This document shows, piece by piece, positions 42,824 through 53,149 of a stretch of DNA of 64,000 bases. The notes under the pieces are model-generated. The model saw only the letters and a list, made by a program, of their open reading frames with translations. It ran no database searches and was not told the DNA's origin. The translations under genes and the position numbers were made by a program. Positions within the stretch are counted from its first letter, which is position 1. Every line of letters starts with the position of its first letter. The stretch is from Oceanidesulfovibrio indonesiensis (GTDB lineage: Bacteria; Desulfobacterota; Desulfovibrionia; Desulfovibrionales; Desulfovibrionaceae): the NCBI RefSeq assembly GCF_007625075.1, contig NZ_QMIE01000009.1, forward strand, positions 1 through 64,000. Direction: 5' to 3'.

Positions 42824-44152
42824 TCAGATGTCAAGAATGGCGTTGGCGAACAGAAAATAGACGATGAGCCCGAGGGAGTCGACCAGGGTGGTGATGATGG
42901 GGGCGCTGACCACAGCGGGGTCAACCCCGACCCGTTTGGCCAACATGGGCAAAGCTGCTCCGGATGTGGCGGAGATGATGCAGATGGAGACCAGGGAGAG
43001 GGAGAGAACAAGGGAGATTTTGGGATCGAAAAAGTAAGATACCGGGAGGAGGGCGAGTGCTCCGAGCATCAGCCCGAGCAGCAATCCCACTCGCAGTTCG
43101 CGAAGAATAACGAGAAAAACATCCTTGAACCGGATTTCACCCACGGCCATGGCCCGGACTACAAGGGTTGAAGACTGCGCGCCGATGTTTCCTCCGGTGT
43201 CAATGAGCAAAGGGATGAACAGGGTCAGGGTCACCACCGACTGGAGAGTGGCTTCGAAAATGTCCAGGACTTTGACGGAGATGCTGGCGGTCAGGACGAG
43301 CACGAGCAACCAAACCACCCTGATGCGCGCCAGCCGCAGGACGGAAGCGGACATGTACGGCATGTTTAAAGACGTAGTCGCTCCGCTCAGGGCGAAATCT
43401 TCCGTGCTCTCGAGCTCCAGCACCTCCATGGCATCGTCCACCGTGAACACGCCGACAAGCCTGTCCTCTCGATCCAGGACCGGTAGGGCGATGACCCCTG
43501 CCTCGAGGATCAACCGCGCGGCTTCCTCCTGGTCGTCGTCGGCATGGGCCGAGAAAACCTCCTGATTCATCAGGTCCCCCACCAAGGCCTCCGGCCGGGC
43601 CAGGACGAGTTCTCTGAGGCTGACAACACCGATGAGTCGAAAGGACTCTTCCGTCACCGGGAGAGTGTAGACCGTTTCCGCCATTTTCCCAGCCCTCCGG
43701 ACCTTCTCTATGGCCTGGGAGACGGTCATGGTCGGCCGCAGGGAGACGAACTCAGGGCTCATGATCCGACCGACGGTATCATCAGGATAGCCCAGAAGGA
43801 TGGAGGTCAGATGGCGTTCTTGCGGCGAGAGTCCTTCCAGGAGATCCTTTGCGATTTTGGCAGGGAGCTCGTCCATGAGCCGTACCTGGTCGTCAGGATC
43901 CATTTCTCGAAACAGTTCGACAACGTGCTCCTTGCGCAGCGTGGCGATCAGTCGTCCCTGTTCAGATGGGTCCATTTCTTCGAAAACCCGGAGAGCGCGA
44001 TCTTTGGGCAGCAATCTGAAGGCAACCGCACGGTGTTCGGGACCAAGACGGGATAACTCGTCAGCAGTTTCGAGTACGTTATGATCTGCGTACCATTTGC
44101 GGAGTTCCACCCAGTGTTTACCTTCCACCATGTCGTGTATTCGGTTCGTCAT
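42824..44152 (-). CDS. mgtE: MgtE magnesium transporter
   Basis: 442 residues from the ATG at 44152 (GGAGG 5 nt upstream); the open frame continues further up without homology. An N-terminal superhelical domain (about 10-120) is followed by a CBS pair (about 125-245) and five membrane spans. The conserved pore motif is LLIDTGGNIGAQSSTLVVRAMAVGEI near 325. The intracellular domains close the channel at high magnesium. No M-box riboswitch was found in the 460-bp gap upstream. The flanking IS605-like hairpins raise the possibility of transfer. Confidence 0.93.
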   Translation of the reverse strand: MTNRIHDMVEGKHWVELRKWYADHNVLETADELSRLGPEHRAVAFRLLPKDRALRVFEEMDPSEQGRLIATLRKEHVVELFREMDPDDQVRLMDELPAKIAKDLLEGLSPQERHLTSILLGYPDDTVGRIMSPEFVSLRPTMTVSQAIEKVRRAGKMAETVYTLPVTEESFRLIGVVSLRELVLARPEALVGDLMNQEVFSAHADDDQEEAARLILEAGVIALPVLDREDRLVGVFTVDDAMEVLELESTEDFALSGATTSLNMPYMSASVLRLARIRVVWLLVLVLTASISVKVLDIFEATLQSVVTLTLFIPLLIDTGGNIGAQSSTLVVRAMAVGEIRFKDVFLVILRELRVGLLLGLMLGALALLPVSYFFDPKISLVLSLSLVSICIISATSGAALPMLAKRVGVDPAVVSAPIITTLVDSLGLIVYFLFANAILDI

Positions 44153-44613
44153 GTTTGCCTCCATTACGCTATGATAGAGGAAGGAAAATAGAAGTGCACC
44201 ATTTGAGAGAAGCAATCCCTGTAAATTAGCTCATCCGGCAGGTGGTATGAGAATTTGGAGTAGAGAGCAATTTTGGAAGGCTGTATAAATTGCACCAAAA
44301 AATGGAACGCGGGATCGGGGCCAAGAAGTTCAGGGAGGCGAAGGTTCAAATCATTTCATCCCTGTCACAAATGCCTCAAAGAGGACCCTTGCTAAGCAGG
44401 GAGTACGATAGCGAAGCCGAAAGTAGTGTTGCATGTGTCGCTTTCCCTGAGCAGACAGTGTTGTTCCAACTTCTGATGGCTAAAAAGGAGGGCGATATTT
44501 TCAAGCATCCCAGAGAGTGCAATGTGATATAATAAATACTCAATAACACGTTTGGCTGTTGGAGAGATTTGGCTTCCAGAGGATCACCGTCCCCCTGAAT
44601 CGCTGGCGCAATA
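44153..44613. other. intergenic, no supported gene
   Basis: About 460 bp, AT-richer than its neighbours. It should contain the mgtE promoter. CCCTGAAT at 44593 pairs with ATTCAGGG at 44616, spanning the queD stop, but no T tract follows. Confidence 0.45.
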
Positions 44614-44997
44614 CTATTCAGGGAAATAAGTCGCCGTCTGGCCGGGCTTCTCGGAAACGCTCACATGCACAAGCTTCACGTGGCCGGGCAGGGCGGTAGC
44701 CAGCTGTTCGTAAATGTGCCGGGCAAGGTTTTCCGAGGACGGATTGCGCAGATCGAAGGGCGCGACTTCGTTGAGGTGAGCGTGGTCCAGCGGGCCGAGG
44801 ACCTCCTTGAGCTTCGTGCGCAGTTCCTTGAAGTCCATGAGGAATTCGATCTTCGGGTCGAGCCTCGTGCCTTCCACGGCCACCTCGACTTCGAAGTTGT
44901 GGCCGTGCAGATTCTCGCACTTGCCCTCATAGTGGCGCAGGCAGTGCGAGGCGGCGAAGGATTCGCGGATGGTGAGTCGATAACGGCCATCAGGCAT
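44614..44997 (-). CDS. queD: QueD, 6-carboxy-tetrahydropterin synthase
   Basis: 127 residues from the ATG at 44997. Zinc ligands are FAASHCL (His near 18) and the pair LHGHNFEVEV (about 30-32); the catalytic Cys lies in KCENLHGH. The DFKELRTKLKEVLGPLDHAHLN block and a terminal Glu in VSEKPGQTATYF are also typical. It makes 6-carboxy-tetrahydropterin for queuosine/7-deazaguanine. Its start overlaps the dnaE stop by 8 nt, so it is translated from the dnaE transcript. The queC/E partners are not in the window. Confidence 0.9.
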   Translation of the reverse strand: MPDGRYRLTIRESFAASHCLRHYEGKCENLHGHNFEVEVAVEGTRLDPKIEFLMDFKELRTKLKEVLGPLDHAHLNEVAPFDLRNPSSENLARHIYEQLATALPGHVKLVHVSVSEKPGQTATYFPE

Positions 44998-47900
44998 GGT
45001 CTGCCTCCGCAGGTGTTGGGGCGGCCGCCGGTCGGCAGCCGTTGAGGTCGGCGGGGTCGAGTTCCCGGCACTCCAGGCGTTGCACGGCCTTGTCCAGCTC
45101 CGGGCACGGCGCGACGCGGTAGGTGGGCCCAAGCTTGAGCGTGCAACAGACGTCCGGGTAGTGGATGCGCAGATTGACCTCGGCCGGTCCGGCATGGCGT
45201 GAGACGAGGTGCTTGAATTGAGCGAGGCCTTCGCCGGCCAGCTGCTCGGCCCGCAGGTCGAAGGTGACCGGCTCTGTGCATTCCTGCGCCGCCTCGGCAA
45301 GAAACATCACGGAATCGATTAACAGCTTGGCCTGTTTGGGGCCTTCCTCTTCGTCCGGGCCGGAACGGTCGCTCACCGTGCCTTCGACGATGAGCGGCTT
45401 GTCCGCGTTGATGAACTCCTTGTACGCGCGGTACGCCTCCGGGAAGATGGCGGCCTCGCCCTGGCCGGTCAGGTCCTCGATGCCCAGGAACGCCATTCTG
45501 TCGCCCTTCCTGGTGATATATTCCTTTTTCGAGGTGATCAGCACGGCGGTGCGCACCGGCTGCTTGGGCGATTTCTCCGCGCACATTTCCAGCGTCTCCA
45601 GGCCGAGCCGTGGCAGCTCCCGGCGATACGGCAGCAAGGGGTGCGAGGTGAGATAGAAGCCGAGAGCGTCCTTTTCGAAAGCTGAGCGCAACTCGTCCTC
45701 CCATTCCTCCATCTCCTGCTCCGGGCAGTCGAACCCTACGCCGGGTGTGACGGGCGCTTCGGCCTCCGGGACCATGGCGAAGAGTGAGGTCTGGCCGGAC
45801 TCCTTGTCCCGGGCGCGTTTCTGGGCCCGGGCCACCACCTGGTCGAGGCTGGCGAGCAGACCCTGCCGGGTCGCGCCCAGGCAATCGCACGCGCCGGCTT
45901 TGATGAGGTGTTCGAAGACCCGCTTGGTGACCTTGCGCAGGTTGATGCGCGTGGCCAGGTCCAGCAGGCTGATGTAGGGTCCGTTCTCCTCGCGTTCGCG
46001 CACGATCTCGTTGATGGCCTCGTCGCCCACGTTCTTCACGCCGCCAAGGCCGTAGACCACCTGGCCGTCCGAGACGTTGAACTCGCGGCGGCCTACGTTC
46101 ACGTTCGGCGGCACCACAGGAATGCCCATTTCGCGGCAGGCGTTGATGTATTTGAGCAGCTTGTCCTGGTTCGAAAGTTCCGAGGTCATCAGCGCAGCCA
46201 TGAACTCGGCTTTGAAATGCGTCTTGAGATAGGCGGTGTAGTAGCTGATAAGCGCATAGGCCGCGGAGTGGGACTTGTTGAAGCCGTATTCGGCGAACTT
46301 CTCCATCAAGTCGAATATCTCGTTGGCCTTCTTTTCGCCGATGTCGTTCTCGGCCGCGCCGGCCACGAACTTGACCCGCTCCTTGGCCATGGCTTCGGCG
46401 TTCTTCTTGCCCATGGCGCGACGCAAGAGGTCCGCACCGCCCAGAGTGTAGTTGGCCACCACCTGGGCGATCTTCATGACCTGCTCCTGATAGACGATGA
46501 CGCCGTATGTGGGCTGCAGCGTCTCTTCCAGCTGGGGCAGGGGATAGGAAACAGGAACCTCGCCGTGCTTGCGCTTGATGAACTCGTCGACCATGCCGGA
46601 GTTGAGCGGACCGGGCCGGTAGAGGGCGAGCATGGCAATGAGATCGTCGAAGCATGACGGCTTGAGCATGCGCAGATATTTGCGCATGCCCGAGCTTTCC
46701 ACCTGGAACACGCCGTCCGTGTCCCCGCGGGAGTATAGCTGGTAGGTCTCCTCGTCGCTCAGGAGCAGGGCGTCCAGGTCCGGCACGTCCTTGCCCTGGC
46801 GGCCGATGAGGTCCAGGGTGTCCTGGATCACGGTCATGGTGCGCAGACCCAGGAAGTCGAACTTGATGAGGCCGACTTTCTCCACCATCTTCATGTCGAA
46901 CTGGGTGACGACCTCGTCTTTTTTCCCGCGGTACAGCGGCAAGTAATGGTTCAGCTGCCTGTCGCCGATGACCACGCCGGCCGCGTGGGTGGAGGCGTGG
47001 CGCGAGAGGCCTTCCAGCCGGCGGGAAACGTCGATGAGCTGGCCGATGGTGGGATCGTCCTCGGCCAGGGCCCTGAGCTCCGGTTCCTGCTCCAGGGCCT
47101 TGTCGATGGTCATCTTGAGATCTTCGGGAATGAGCTTGGCTATGCGGTCGGTCTCGCCGAAGCTCATGCCCAGGGCGCGGCCCACGTCGCGCACTACGGC
47201 CTTGGCTTTCATGGTGCCGAAGGTGGTGATCTGCGCAACGCTGTCGTCTCCGTACTTCTCGGTCACGTACCGGATGACCTCGCCGCGGCGGCGTTCGCAG
47301 AAGTCCACGTCGATATCCGGCATGGACACGCGCTCGATGTTCAGAAAGCGCTCGAAAAGCAGGTTGTACGGGATGGGGTCCAGGTTGGTGATGCGCAGCA
47401 CCCAGGCCACCAGGGATCCGGCCGCCGAACCACGGCCCGGGCCCACCGGGATGTTCTGCGCCTTGGCCCAGTTGATGAAGTCCTGGACGATGAGGAAGTA
47501 GCCCTCGAAACCCATCTGGGCGATGACGTCGATCTCTTTCTCCAGACGCTCTTCGTAAAGCTTCCGGTCGATCTCGTACGGCGCTTTGGCTATGCGCTCT
47601 TCCAGGCCCCGGCGGCACATCTCCACGAACTCCTCGTGCAGGGATTTGCCCTCCGGCAGCGAGTAGACCGGGAAGTGGTGCGTCTCCAGGTCCAGCTCCA
47701 CATCGCATTGCTCGGCTATGAGCGCAGTGTTTTCGATGGCTTCAGGCAGTTCCGGAAAGTGCGCGGCCATCTCCTCCGGCGACTTGTAGTAGAGGTCGCT
47801 CGTGGTGAAGCGCATGCGCTTATCGTCGTTCACGCAGGCCGCTGTCTGGATGCAGAGCAGCACGTCGTGCGCTTCGTAGTCCTCGGCGGTGAGGTAGTGG

Positions 47901-48517
47901 CAGTCGTTCGTCGCCACCAGGGGCAGGCTGGTCTGCTTCGAAAGGGCGATGAGCTTGTCGTTGAGCTCGGCCTGCTCCGGCAGGTTGTTGGCCTGCAACT
48001 CCAGGTAAAAACGTCCCGGAAAGATGTCGGCATATTCCTGTGCTACAGGCAGGGCCGCCTCCACACCCTGGTTCATCAGCGCGCGGGGTATCTCGCCGGC
48101 CAGGCATGCGGACAGGGCGATGAGTCCTTCGCTGTGCTTCCTGAGCAGATCCTTGTCCACCCGCGGTTTGTGGTAGAAGCCGTGCAGGTAGCCGGTGGAG
48201 ACGAGCTTGACGAGGTTGCGCCAGCCTTCCTCGTTCTGGGCCAGGAGCACGAGGTGGTAGCGCTTTCTGGCCTCCTCGCTCTCGCGGTCCTGGTGATGGT
48301 GGTGCGCCACGTACAGCTCGCTGCCGAGGATGGGCTTGATGCCTTCCGCCTTGGCCTTGAGATAGAACGACAAGGCGCCGTAGAGGTTGCCGTGGTCGGT
48401 GATGGCCGCGGCCGGGCTGCCGAACTCCTTGGCGCGGGCGATAAGGTCCTTCAGACGGATGGCGCCGTCCAGGAGGGAGTATTCGGTATGGCAGTGCAGA
48501 TGTACGAAATCAGGCAT
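44990..48517 (-). CDS. dnaE: DNA polymerase III alpha subunit
   Basis: 1175 residues, full length for DnaE1. The N-terminal PHP domain starts at FVHLHCHTEYSLLDGA. The catalytic region has the PDIDVDFCERRR aspartates near 395 and GRGSAAGSLVAW before it. The tau-binding/OB-fold region (VRTAVLITSKKEYITRKGDRMAFLGIEDLTG) is near 985-1015. It is the replicative polymerase of the chromosome. No ribosome site of note; the gene stands divergent from the LCAT-like gene. Confidence 0.97.
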   Translation of the reverse strand: MPDFVHLHCHTEYSLLDGAIRLKDLIARAKEFGSPAAAITDHGNLYGALSFYLKAKAEGIKPILGSELYVAHHHHQDRESEEARKRYHLVLLAQNEEGWRNLVKLVSTGYLHGFYHKPRVDKDLLRKHSEGLIALSACLAGEIPRALMNQGVEAALPVAQEYADIFPGRFYLELQANNLPEQAELNDKLIALSKQTSLPLVATNDCHYLTAEDYEAHDVLLCIQTAACVNDDKRMRFTTSDLYYKSPEEMAAHFPELPEAIENTALIAEQCDVELDLETHHFPVYSLPEGKSLHEEFVEMCRRGLEERIAKAPYEIDRKLYEERLEKEIDVIAQMGFEGYFLIVQDFINWAKAQNIPVGPGRGSAAGSLVAWVLRITNLDPIPYNLLFERFLNIERVSMPDIDVDFCERRRGEVIRYVTEKYGDDSVAQITTFGTMKAKAVVRDVGRALGMSFGETDRIAKLIPEDLKMTIDKALEQEPELRALAEDDPTIGQLIDVSRRLEGLSRHASTHAAGVVIGDRQLNHYLPLYRGKKDEVVTQFDMKMVEKVGLIKFDFLGLRTMTVIQDTLDLIGRQGKDVPDLDALLLSDEETYQLYSRGDTDGVFQVESSGMRKYLRMLKPSCFDDLIAMLALYRPGPLNSGMVDEFIKRKHGEVPVSYPLPQLEETLQPTYGVIVYQEQVMKIAQVVANYTLGGADLLRRAMGKKNAEAMAKERVKFVAGAAENDIGEKKANEIFDLMEKFAEYGFNKSHSAAYALISYYTAYLKTHFKAEFMAALMTSELSNQDKLLKYINACREMGIPVVPPNVNVGRREFNVSDGQVVYGLGGVKNVGDEAINEIVREREENGPYISLLDLATRINLRKVTKRVFEHLIKAGACDCLGATRQGLLASLDQVVARAQKRARDKESGQTSLFAMVPEAEAPVTPGVGFDCPEQEMEEWEDELRSAFEKDALGFYLTSHPLLPYRRELPRLGLETLEMCAEKSPKQPVRTAVLITSKKEYITRKGDRMAFLGIEDLTGQGEAAIFPEAYRAYKEFINADKPLIVEGTVSDRSGPDEEEGPKQAKLLIDSVMFLAEAAQECTEPVTFDLRAEQLAGEGLAQFKHLVSRHAGPAEVNLRIHYPDVCCTLKLGPTYRVAPCPELDKAVQRLECRELDPADLNGCRPAAAPTPAEADHA

Positions 48518-48698
48518 GATATTAATGTGTTGCGTGTGTTGAGGATTGATTGTTCCAGGGTATCAGAAGGCGTCTGCGCGGGCAACGGAAAGGGGGCAAC
48601 GAAAAGGGCGTAGGAAGCCAGGGCACCTGTTCGCATGGGCCATGATGGGGTATCATACAGCCATTCCCGTCCACCGTGCAGCGTTTTGGAGGTGCGTC

Positions 48699-49988
48699 AT
48701 GGCAGTTGCCCATCCCATTGTCCTCATTCCCGGCATCAAAGGCACCAAGCTCGTGGAGACGAATCGCGTCTCGCATGACATCATTTTTTCCGGCGTGCAG
48801 ATGCACTACGAGTCGGTCATGGATCTGGAGCTGACGCCGGTTTTCAACAGGAGCCACTTTGATCGCCGGCCGGACACGATCATCCATCCCGGCGAGCTGG
48901 AAAGCGTGGCGTACGGCTCGTTTGTGGATGAGGCGAGCCAGGACGCCATCGTCTTCATCTTCAACTACGACTGGCGGCTTTCCCTGGCCGAGAACGGCAA
49001 ACGCCTGCGGGCCTTTCTGGAATACCTCGCGAACAAGGGCAAGGCCATCAACAAGGCCCTGAAAGTTGAGAAGAAGCAGGAGCGCGTTGATTTTTCTTCA
49101 TTCAACATCGTGACCCATTCCATGGGCAACTTCATCGCCCGCAACTACCTGAAGCACTGGGGATTCGAGCTCGTCGAGAAGGTCGTCTTCGTGGCCCCGC
49201 CGTTTCGTGGCGCGCTGAGTCTGGCCCAGGTGGTGGTCACCGGGCAGGGCATGTTCTCCACCAAACAGAAGATACGCAAGATCATCCGTACATTCCCCGG
49301 CGCTCTGGAGCTCATGCCGCACAAGCCGGGGTATCAGACGGCGAGCCGGTTCGACGACGGCTCCGGCCATGACTTTTTCAATGCGGACCACTGGCAGAGC
49401 AACGTGAACGACCAGCGCAAGGACTGGGGCCGCAAGTTCAGATCCACGCTGGAGTCAGCGGGCAGCGCCGTGGCCGGCGAACTGGCCGAACTGAGCGATT
49501 TCGGCGCGGAGGAGCGCAGGCGGATGCTCGTCATCGCCAGGCATGGAGCTGATACACTGCAGGCCGTCACCGTCCGCAAGAACACGCCGGCGGTGTCCAA
49601 TTTCCTGGACTTCAAGAGGGCTTGCCACAACGCCTTCGGGGACGAGCAGGTGGCCCACGCCAGCTCCTGCGCCTTCTGGGAGAGCGTGCAGACCCTCATG
49701 GTTACGGACAAGACCGGGTTCTTCAATGCCCTCAGCGGCTTGTTTACGTGGGAACAACTGCTCGGCCCGCACGCCATGGTCATGGCCGACGACCGCGTGC
49801 AGACTCTGGTGCTCGACTTCTTCGATGCCGACCGGCCCTTCGAGTTCCGGGTTCCCGGCGATACGGTCCGGCCCGTGGTGGGGCTGGATGTAAAGCGCTG
49901 CGAAGATGCGGCCGAGGGCCACGTCTACTGGGTGCCCAAGGTGGGCGACGCCGAGGATGGCGAAGTGCTGCTCGAACAGGATGAGTAG
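48699..49988 (+). CDS. LCAT-like alpha/beta hydrolase
   Basis: 429 residues from the ATG at 48699 (GGAGG 6 nt ahead). The start PIVLIPGIKGTKL and the middle VFIFNYDWRLSL are the strand and Trp motif of lecithin-cholesterol acyltransferase relatives. The nucleophile elbow is NIVTHSMGNFIAR (Ser near 150). No signal peptide is apparent, so it is probably cytoplasmic or membrane-facing inside. It may hydrolyse or transfer lipid acyl groups; the substrate is unknown. Confidence 0.75.
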   Translation: MAVAHPIVLIPGIKGTKLVETNRVSHDIIFSGVQMHYESVMDLELTPVFNRSHFDRRPDTIIHPGELESVAYGSFVDEASQDAIVFIFNYDWRLSLAENGKRLRAFLEYLANKGKAINKALKVEKKQERVDFSSFNIVTHSMGNFIARNYLKHWGFELVEKVVFVAPPFRGALSLAQVVVTGQGMFSTKQKIRKIIRTFPGALELMPHKPGYQTASRFDDGSGHDFFNADHWQSNVNDQRKDWGRKFRSTLESAGSAVAGELAELSDFGAEERRRMLVIARHGADTLQAVTVRKNTPAVSNFLDFKRACHNAFGDEQVAHASSCAFWESVQTLMVTDKTGFFNALSGLFTWEQLLGPHAMVMADDRVQTLVLDFFDADRPFEFRVPGDTVRPVVGLDVKRCEDAAEGHVYWVPKVGDAEDGEVLLEQDE

Positions 49989-50127
49989 GTGGGCGCGCTT
50001 GCTGAGTTCCCCTTGTTCGCAATGCTCTGCGATTCCCTTATGTTTCAAGGGCTTTGCCCTCGGGCGCCCACCAGGGAGCAACGCTCCATGGACCCAGAAT
50101 CGGGGTCCGGGGACCAATGATCCCCGG

Positions 50128-50170
50128 CAGGGGCCTGGGGAACGCCGTCTCACAGGCCCCTGCTTTCTTT
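50128..50170 (+). terminator. intrinsic terminator after the hydrolase gene
   Basis: CAGGGGCCTG pairs perfectly with CAGGCCCCTG (15-nt loop), followed by CTTTCTTTC. It separates the convergent hydrolase and phosphoglucomutase genes. Confidence 0.75.
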
Positions 50171-50180
50171 CAAATGGAGA

Positions 50181-51830
50181 TTACACCCCTGCGGCCTTGA
50201 ACGCCGCGTCCACGATGGACTGCGCTTCCTCGTGCAGTTGTTTCATGTGGTTTTCGCCTTTAAAGCTTTCCACGTAGATCTTGTAGACGTCCTCGGTGCC
50301 GGAGGGCCGGGCGGCGAACCAGCCGTTTTCCGTGGCCACCTTGAGGCCGCCGATGGGAGCGTCGTTGCCCGGCGCGTTCGTGAGGATCTGGGCGATGGGT
50401 TCCCCGGCCAGGGTGTCGGCCGTGACCATGTCAGGCGTGAGCTGTTTGAACGCGGCTTTTTGCTCGCGGTTGGCCGGGGCTTCGTATCGCTCATACAGAG
50501 GCGCGCCGAATTTGCCGGCGAGTTCATTGTATATGGCGTCCGGCGCTTTGCCGCGCACGGCCATGATCTCCGCGGCCAGGAGGTCCATGACGAGGCCGTC
50601 CTTGTCCGTGGTCCAGACTGTGCCGTCCTGTCGCAGGAAGGACGCGCCGGCCGACTCCTCGCAGCCGATGCCGAGGAAGCCGGAGCCGAGGCCCTCCACG
50701 AAGAACTTGAAGCCCACGGGCGTCTCGTACACCTGGCGGCCCAGGGCCGCGGCCACCTTGTCCAGCATCATGGACGTGACCACGGTCTTGCCCGCCTTGA
50801 GCTCCTTTTTCCAGTTCGGCCGATGTGAGAACAGATAATCCACGGCCACGGAGAGGTAGTGGTTCGGGTTCATGAGCCCGGCCGGCGTCACGATGCCGTG
50901 GCGGTCGTAGTCCGGGTCGTTGCCGAAGGCGATGTCGAACTGGTCCTTGAGCGCGAGCAGCCCGGCCATGGCGTATCTGGACGAGCAGTCCATGCGGATG
51001 GCGCCGTCCTTGTCCAGGGGCATGAAGGCGAAGCGCGGGTCCACATGCTTGTTCACCACGGTGATGTCCAGGCCGTAGCGCTCGGCGATGGGCTCCCAGA
51101 AGCCGATGCCCGAGCCGCCCAGCGGGTCCACGCCGATCTTCAGCCCGGCGCGGGCCACGGCTTCCATGTCCACGATGTTCGCCAGGTCCGCCACGTACGG
51201 CTGCACGTAGTCGTACTCGCGGGTGGTCTCGGCCTTCAGGGCCCTGGCGTATGGAATGCGCTTCACACCGTCGAGCTTCTTCTCCAGCAGTTCGTTGGCG
51301 CGTTGCTCCACTGATTTGGTCACGTCCGTGTCCGCCGGCCCGCCGTGTGGAGGATTGTACTTGAAGCCGCCGTTGTCCGGGGGGTTGTGGGAGGGCGTGA
51401 TGACGATGCCGTCCGCCGTTGCGCCGGGATTGTCGCGGTTGAAGGTGAGTATGGCGTGGGAGACAACCGGCGTTGGCGTGTAGCCGAAATCCTTCTGCAC
51501 CATGACGGTGACGCCGTTGGCGGCGAGCACTTCCAGGGCCGTGGCCATGGCGGCCTCGGACAGGGCGTGCGTGTCCATGCCCAGAAAGAGGGGACCGTTA
51601 ATCTTCTGCGACGCGCGGTGCTCGCACACGGCCTGGGTCACGGCGGCGATGTGGCGCTCGTTGAACGAGCCGTCGGCCGAGACGCCGCGGTGGCCCGATG
51701 TGCCGAAGGAAACGCGCTGTCCAGGGTCTGCGGGGTCGGGGGTGATCGCGTAGTACTGGGTCATGAGGCGCGGGATATTGGGCAGGACGGACTCCGGCGC
51801 CTGCTTCCCGGCCAGTGGATGCACGGCCAT
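50181..51830 (-). CDS. pgm: phosphoglucomutase (alpha-D-glucose-specific)
   Basis: 549 residues from the ATG at 51830, with GGAG upstream. The active Ser is in [14 protein letters not shown], the magnesium loop is [11 protein letters not shown], and the sugar-binding loop is [11 protein letters not shown]. The phosphate-binding [10 protein letters not shown] lies near the C-terminus. The length and the early [11 protein letters not shown] match the PGM clade of E. coli, which interconverts glucose-1- and glucose-6-phosphate for glycogen and UDP-sugar supply. Single gene, terminated on the other side by the hydrolase terminator. Confidence 0.95.
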   Translation of the reverse strand: MAVHPLAGKQAPESVLPNIPRLMTQYYAITPDPADPGQRVSFGTSGHRGVSADGSFNERHIAAVTQAVCEHRASQKINGPLFLGMDTHALSEAAMATALEVLAANGVTVMVQKDFGYTPTPVVSHAILTFNRDNPGATADGIVITPSHNPPDNGGFKYNPPHGGPADTDVTKSVEQRANELLEKKLDGVKRIPYARALKAETTREYDYVQPYVADLANIVDMEAVARAGLKIGVDPLGGSGIGFWEPIAERYGLDITVVNKHVDPRFAFMPLDKDGAIRMDCSSRYAMAGLLALKDQFDIAFGNDPDYDRHGIVTPAGLMNPNHYLSVAVDYLFSHRPNWKKELKAGKTVVTSMMLDKVAAALGRQVYETPVGFKFFVEGLGSGFLGIGCEESAGASFLRQDGTVWTTDKDGLVMDLLAAEIMAVRGKAPDAIYNELAGKFGAPLYERYEAPANREQKAAFKQLTPDMVTADTLAGEPIAQILTNAPGNDAPIGGLKVATENGWFAARPSGTEDVYKIYVESFKGENHMKQLHEEAQSIVDAAFKAAGV

Positions 51831-51933
51831 GTGGTTTTCTCCAGGGCTTGTGATGTTCGGTCGACAGCCGTTGTACCGCACCACGGCGATGGATGGAAGC
51901 ACAGGAAGAGGAGGGTGGTCAGGGTGCGGCATC

Positions 51934-51974
51934 AAAAAGGCCGACCGTCACGAATGACGACCGGCCTTCTTTTC
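51934..51974 (-). terminator. intrinsic terminator of the 51996 methyltransferase gene
   Basis: AAGGCCGACCGTCA pairs with TGACGACCGGCCTT (one bulge), with an A-run on the left that is a T-run on the minus strand. Confidence 0.75.
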
Positions 51975-51995
51975 CGTTGCGGAACAGGGGCGGAG

Positions 51996-52628
51996 CTAAC
52001 AATTGCCCACGCGGTACACGCAGAATTTGGCGGTCACGCCTTCCTTGACCAGATAGTCCTGCTTGGCCATTTCCAGCAGCTCCCACTGGTTCGTGGCTTC
52101 CAGTTCGTGCATGCGCTGGCGATAGCCGTATTCCTGGTAGGCGCCGTCGCGGATGGTGAAGCAGACGTAGCCGCCGGGCTTGGTGATGCGGATGAGTTCG
52201 TCGAATGCATCCGGCCCCACGTGGGCGTAGGTGAAGGTGCCCACGCAGATGCTGGCGTCGTAGGTGTCGTCCGTGAGCTTCTTCAGCGGCTCGTTCATGT
52301 CCGCCTGAATAAGTTTGCCGTAAACGTCTTTCTGCGCGGCGACCTCAAGCATATCCTTGGAGATGTCCATGGCGTCGAGGCGTCCGTATCCGTGCCGGGC
52401 GAGTATCTCGCCGACGAGGCCGGTGCCGCAGCCGGCGTCGAGGACGCGGCTTTTTGGAGATTCGAGGTAGTTGTCGAGCATTTTGCACGCGGTCACGGGG
52501 CCCACGTAGCCCATACCCTGCACGGTGTCGCGGTCGTACTCGGTAGCCCAGTGTTTGTAGGCTTCGTTCAGCTGGTCCTGAGTCTCAGCGTCGTAGGTGG
52601 CTTTCCACAGTTGATTGGAACCGCTCAT
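51996..52628 (-). CDS. class I SAM-dependent methyltransferase
   Basis: 210 residues with GGAGATC before the ATG. Motif I is VLDAGCGTGLVGEILARHG (about 62-80), motif II AMDISKDMLEVA, motif III ASICVGTFTYAHVG and post-III ITKPGGYVCFTIRDG. The N-terminal helical cap (TQDQLNEAYKHWATEYDRD) resembles the Williams-Beuren/TPMT-like group. Small-molecule target unknown. Monocistronic. Confidence 0.85.
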   Translation of the reverse strand: MSGSNQLWKATYDAETQDQLNEAYKHWATEYDRDTVQGMGYVGPVTACKMLDNYLESPKSRVLDAGCGTGLVGEILARHGYGRLDAMDISKDMLEVAAQKDVYGKLIQADMNEPLKKLTDDTYDASICVGTFTYAHVGPDAFDELIRITKPGGYVCFTIRDGAYQEYGYRQRMHELEATNQWELLEMAKQDYLVKEGVTAKFCVYRVGNC

Positions 52629-53149
52629 GTGATCTCCTCATTTTTTCAATTTGAAAAAGGGCTTATGTCGTATCCCTGTGAATGGACATAGCCTGGAGAA
52701 CGGAAAAATAAGCAATGCATTGTTGGTGCATAGAATAGCAATACATACAAAAAGCAGTGTTTCACGAGTATGAAAACTGTATAAGGCTTATGCTACAAGT
52801 ACACTCGGAACGCAAAGCGAGCAGCGCGAATTGAGTGCAATAAGCAAGCAGGTTATTTTGGTAGCAGCGTCGAAGGATGCGGATCGTTTACGTCTGAAAA
52901 ATCGATGATAAACCCGCATCTGGATTTGAGGAGCATACACGGAACATTGAGTTTGTCAAATTTGCCAATGAATCCGCGGGAGGCGTTGTTATTCTTTGCA
53001 CAAGAGCGGATCCCGTTGCCGGGAAAAAGGAAAAAAAATGGGCCGGGTGCAAAAAGCGCCCGACCCGGAAAGATAAATGCCATTAACTGTCAAGTATCAA
53101 TAGAAAAGGTATGTCGTCCAACCCCTGAAGAAAAGCCTCGAACCCGCTG
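52629..53149. other. AT-rich intergenic region
   Basis: About 520 bp. Two short frames were checked (52853-53083 minus, 52905-53198 plus), but neither has a ribosome site or homology. The AT-richness at 52640-52860 stands out. The ychF terminator occupies 53031-53068. Confidence 0.5.
53031..53068 (-). terminator. intrinsic terminator of ychF
   Basis: On the minus strand a GC-rich inverted repeat (CCGGGT ... ACCCGG with GC-TTTTT-GC inside) is followed by CCCATTTTTTTTCC. Confidence 0.75.

Noticed and set aside
44153-44300. Possible magnesium (M-box) riboswitch before mgtE
   Set aside because: None of the conserved M-box stretches is visible on the minus strand.
44290-44532. 80-residue frame upstream of mgtE
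   Set aside because: TTG start, no ribosome site, no recognisable composition. It was not listed as a gene.
44676-47708. 1010-residue minus frame inside dnaE
   Set aside because: Same strand but a different frame from full-length dnaE; Arg/Gly/Pro-rich shadow.
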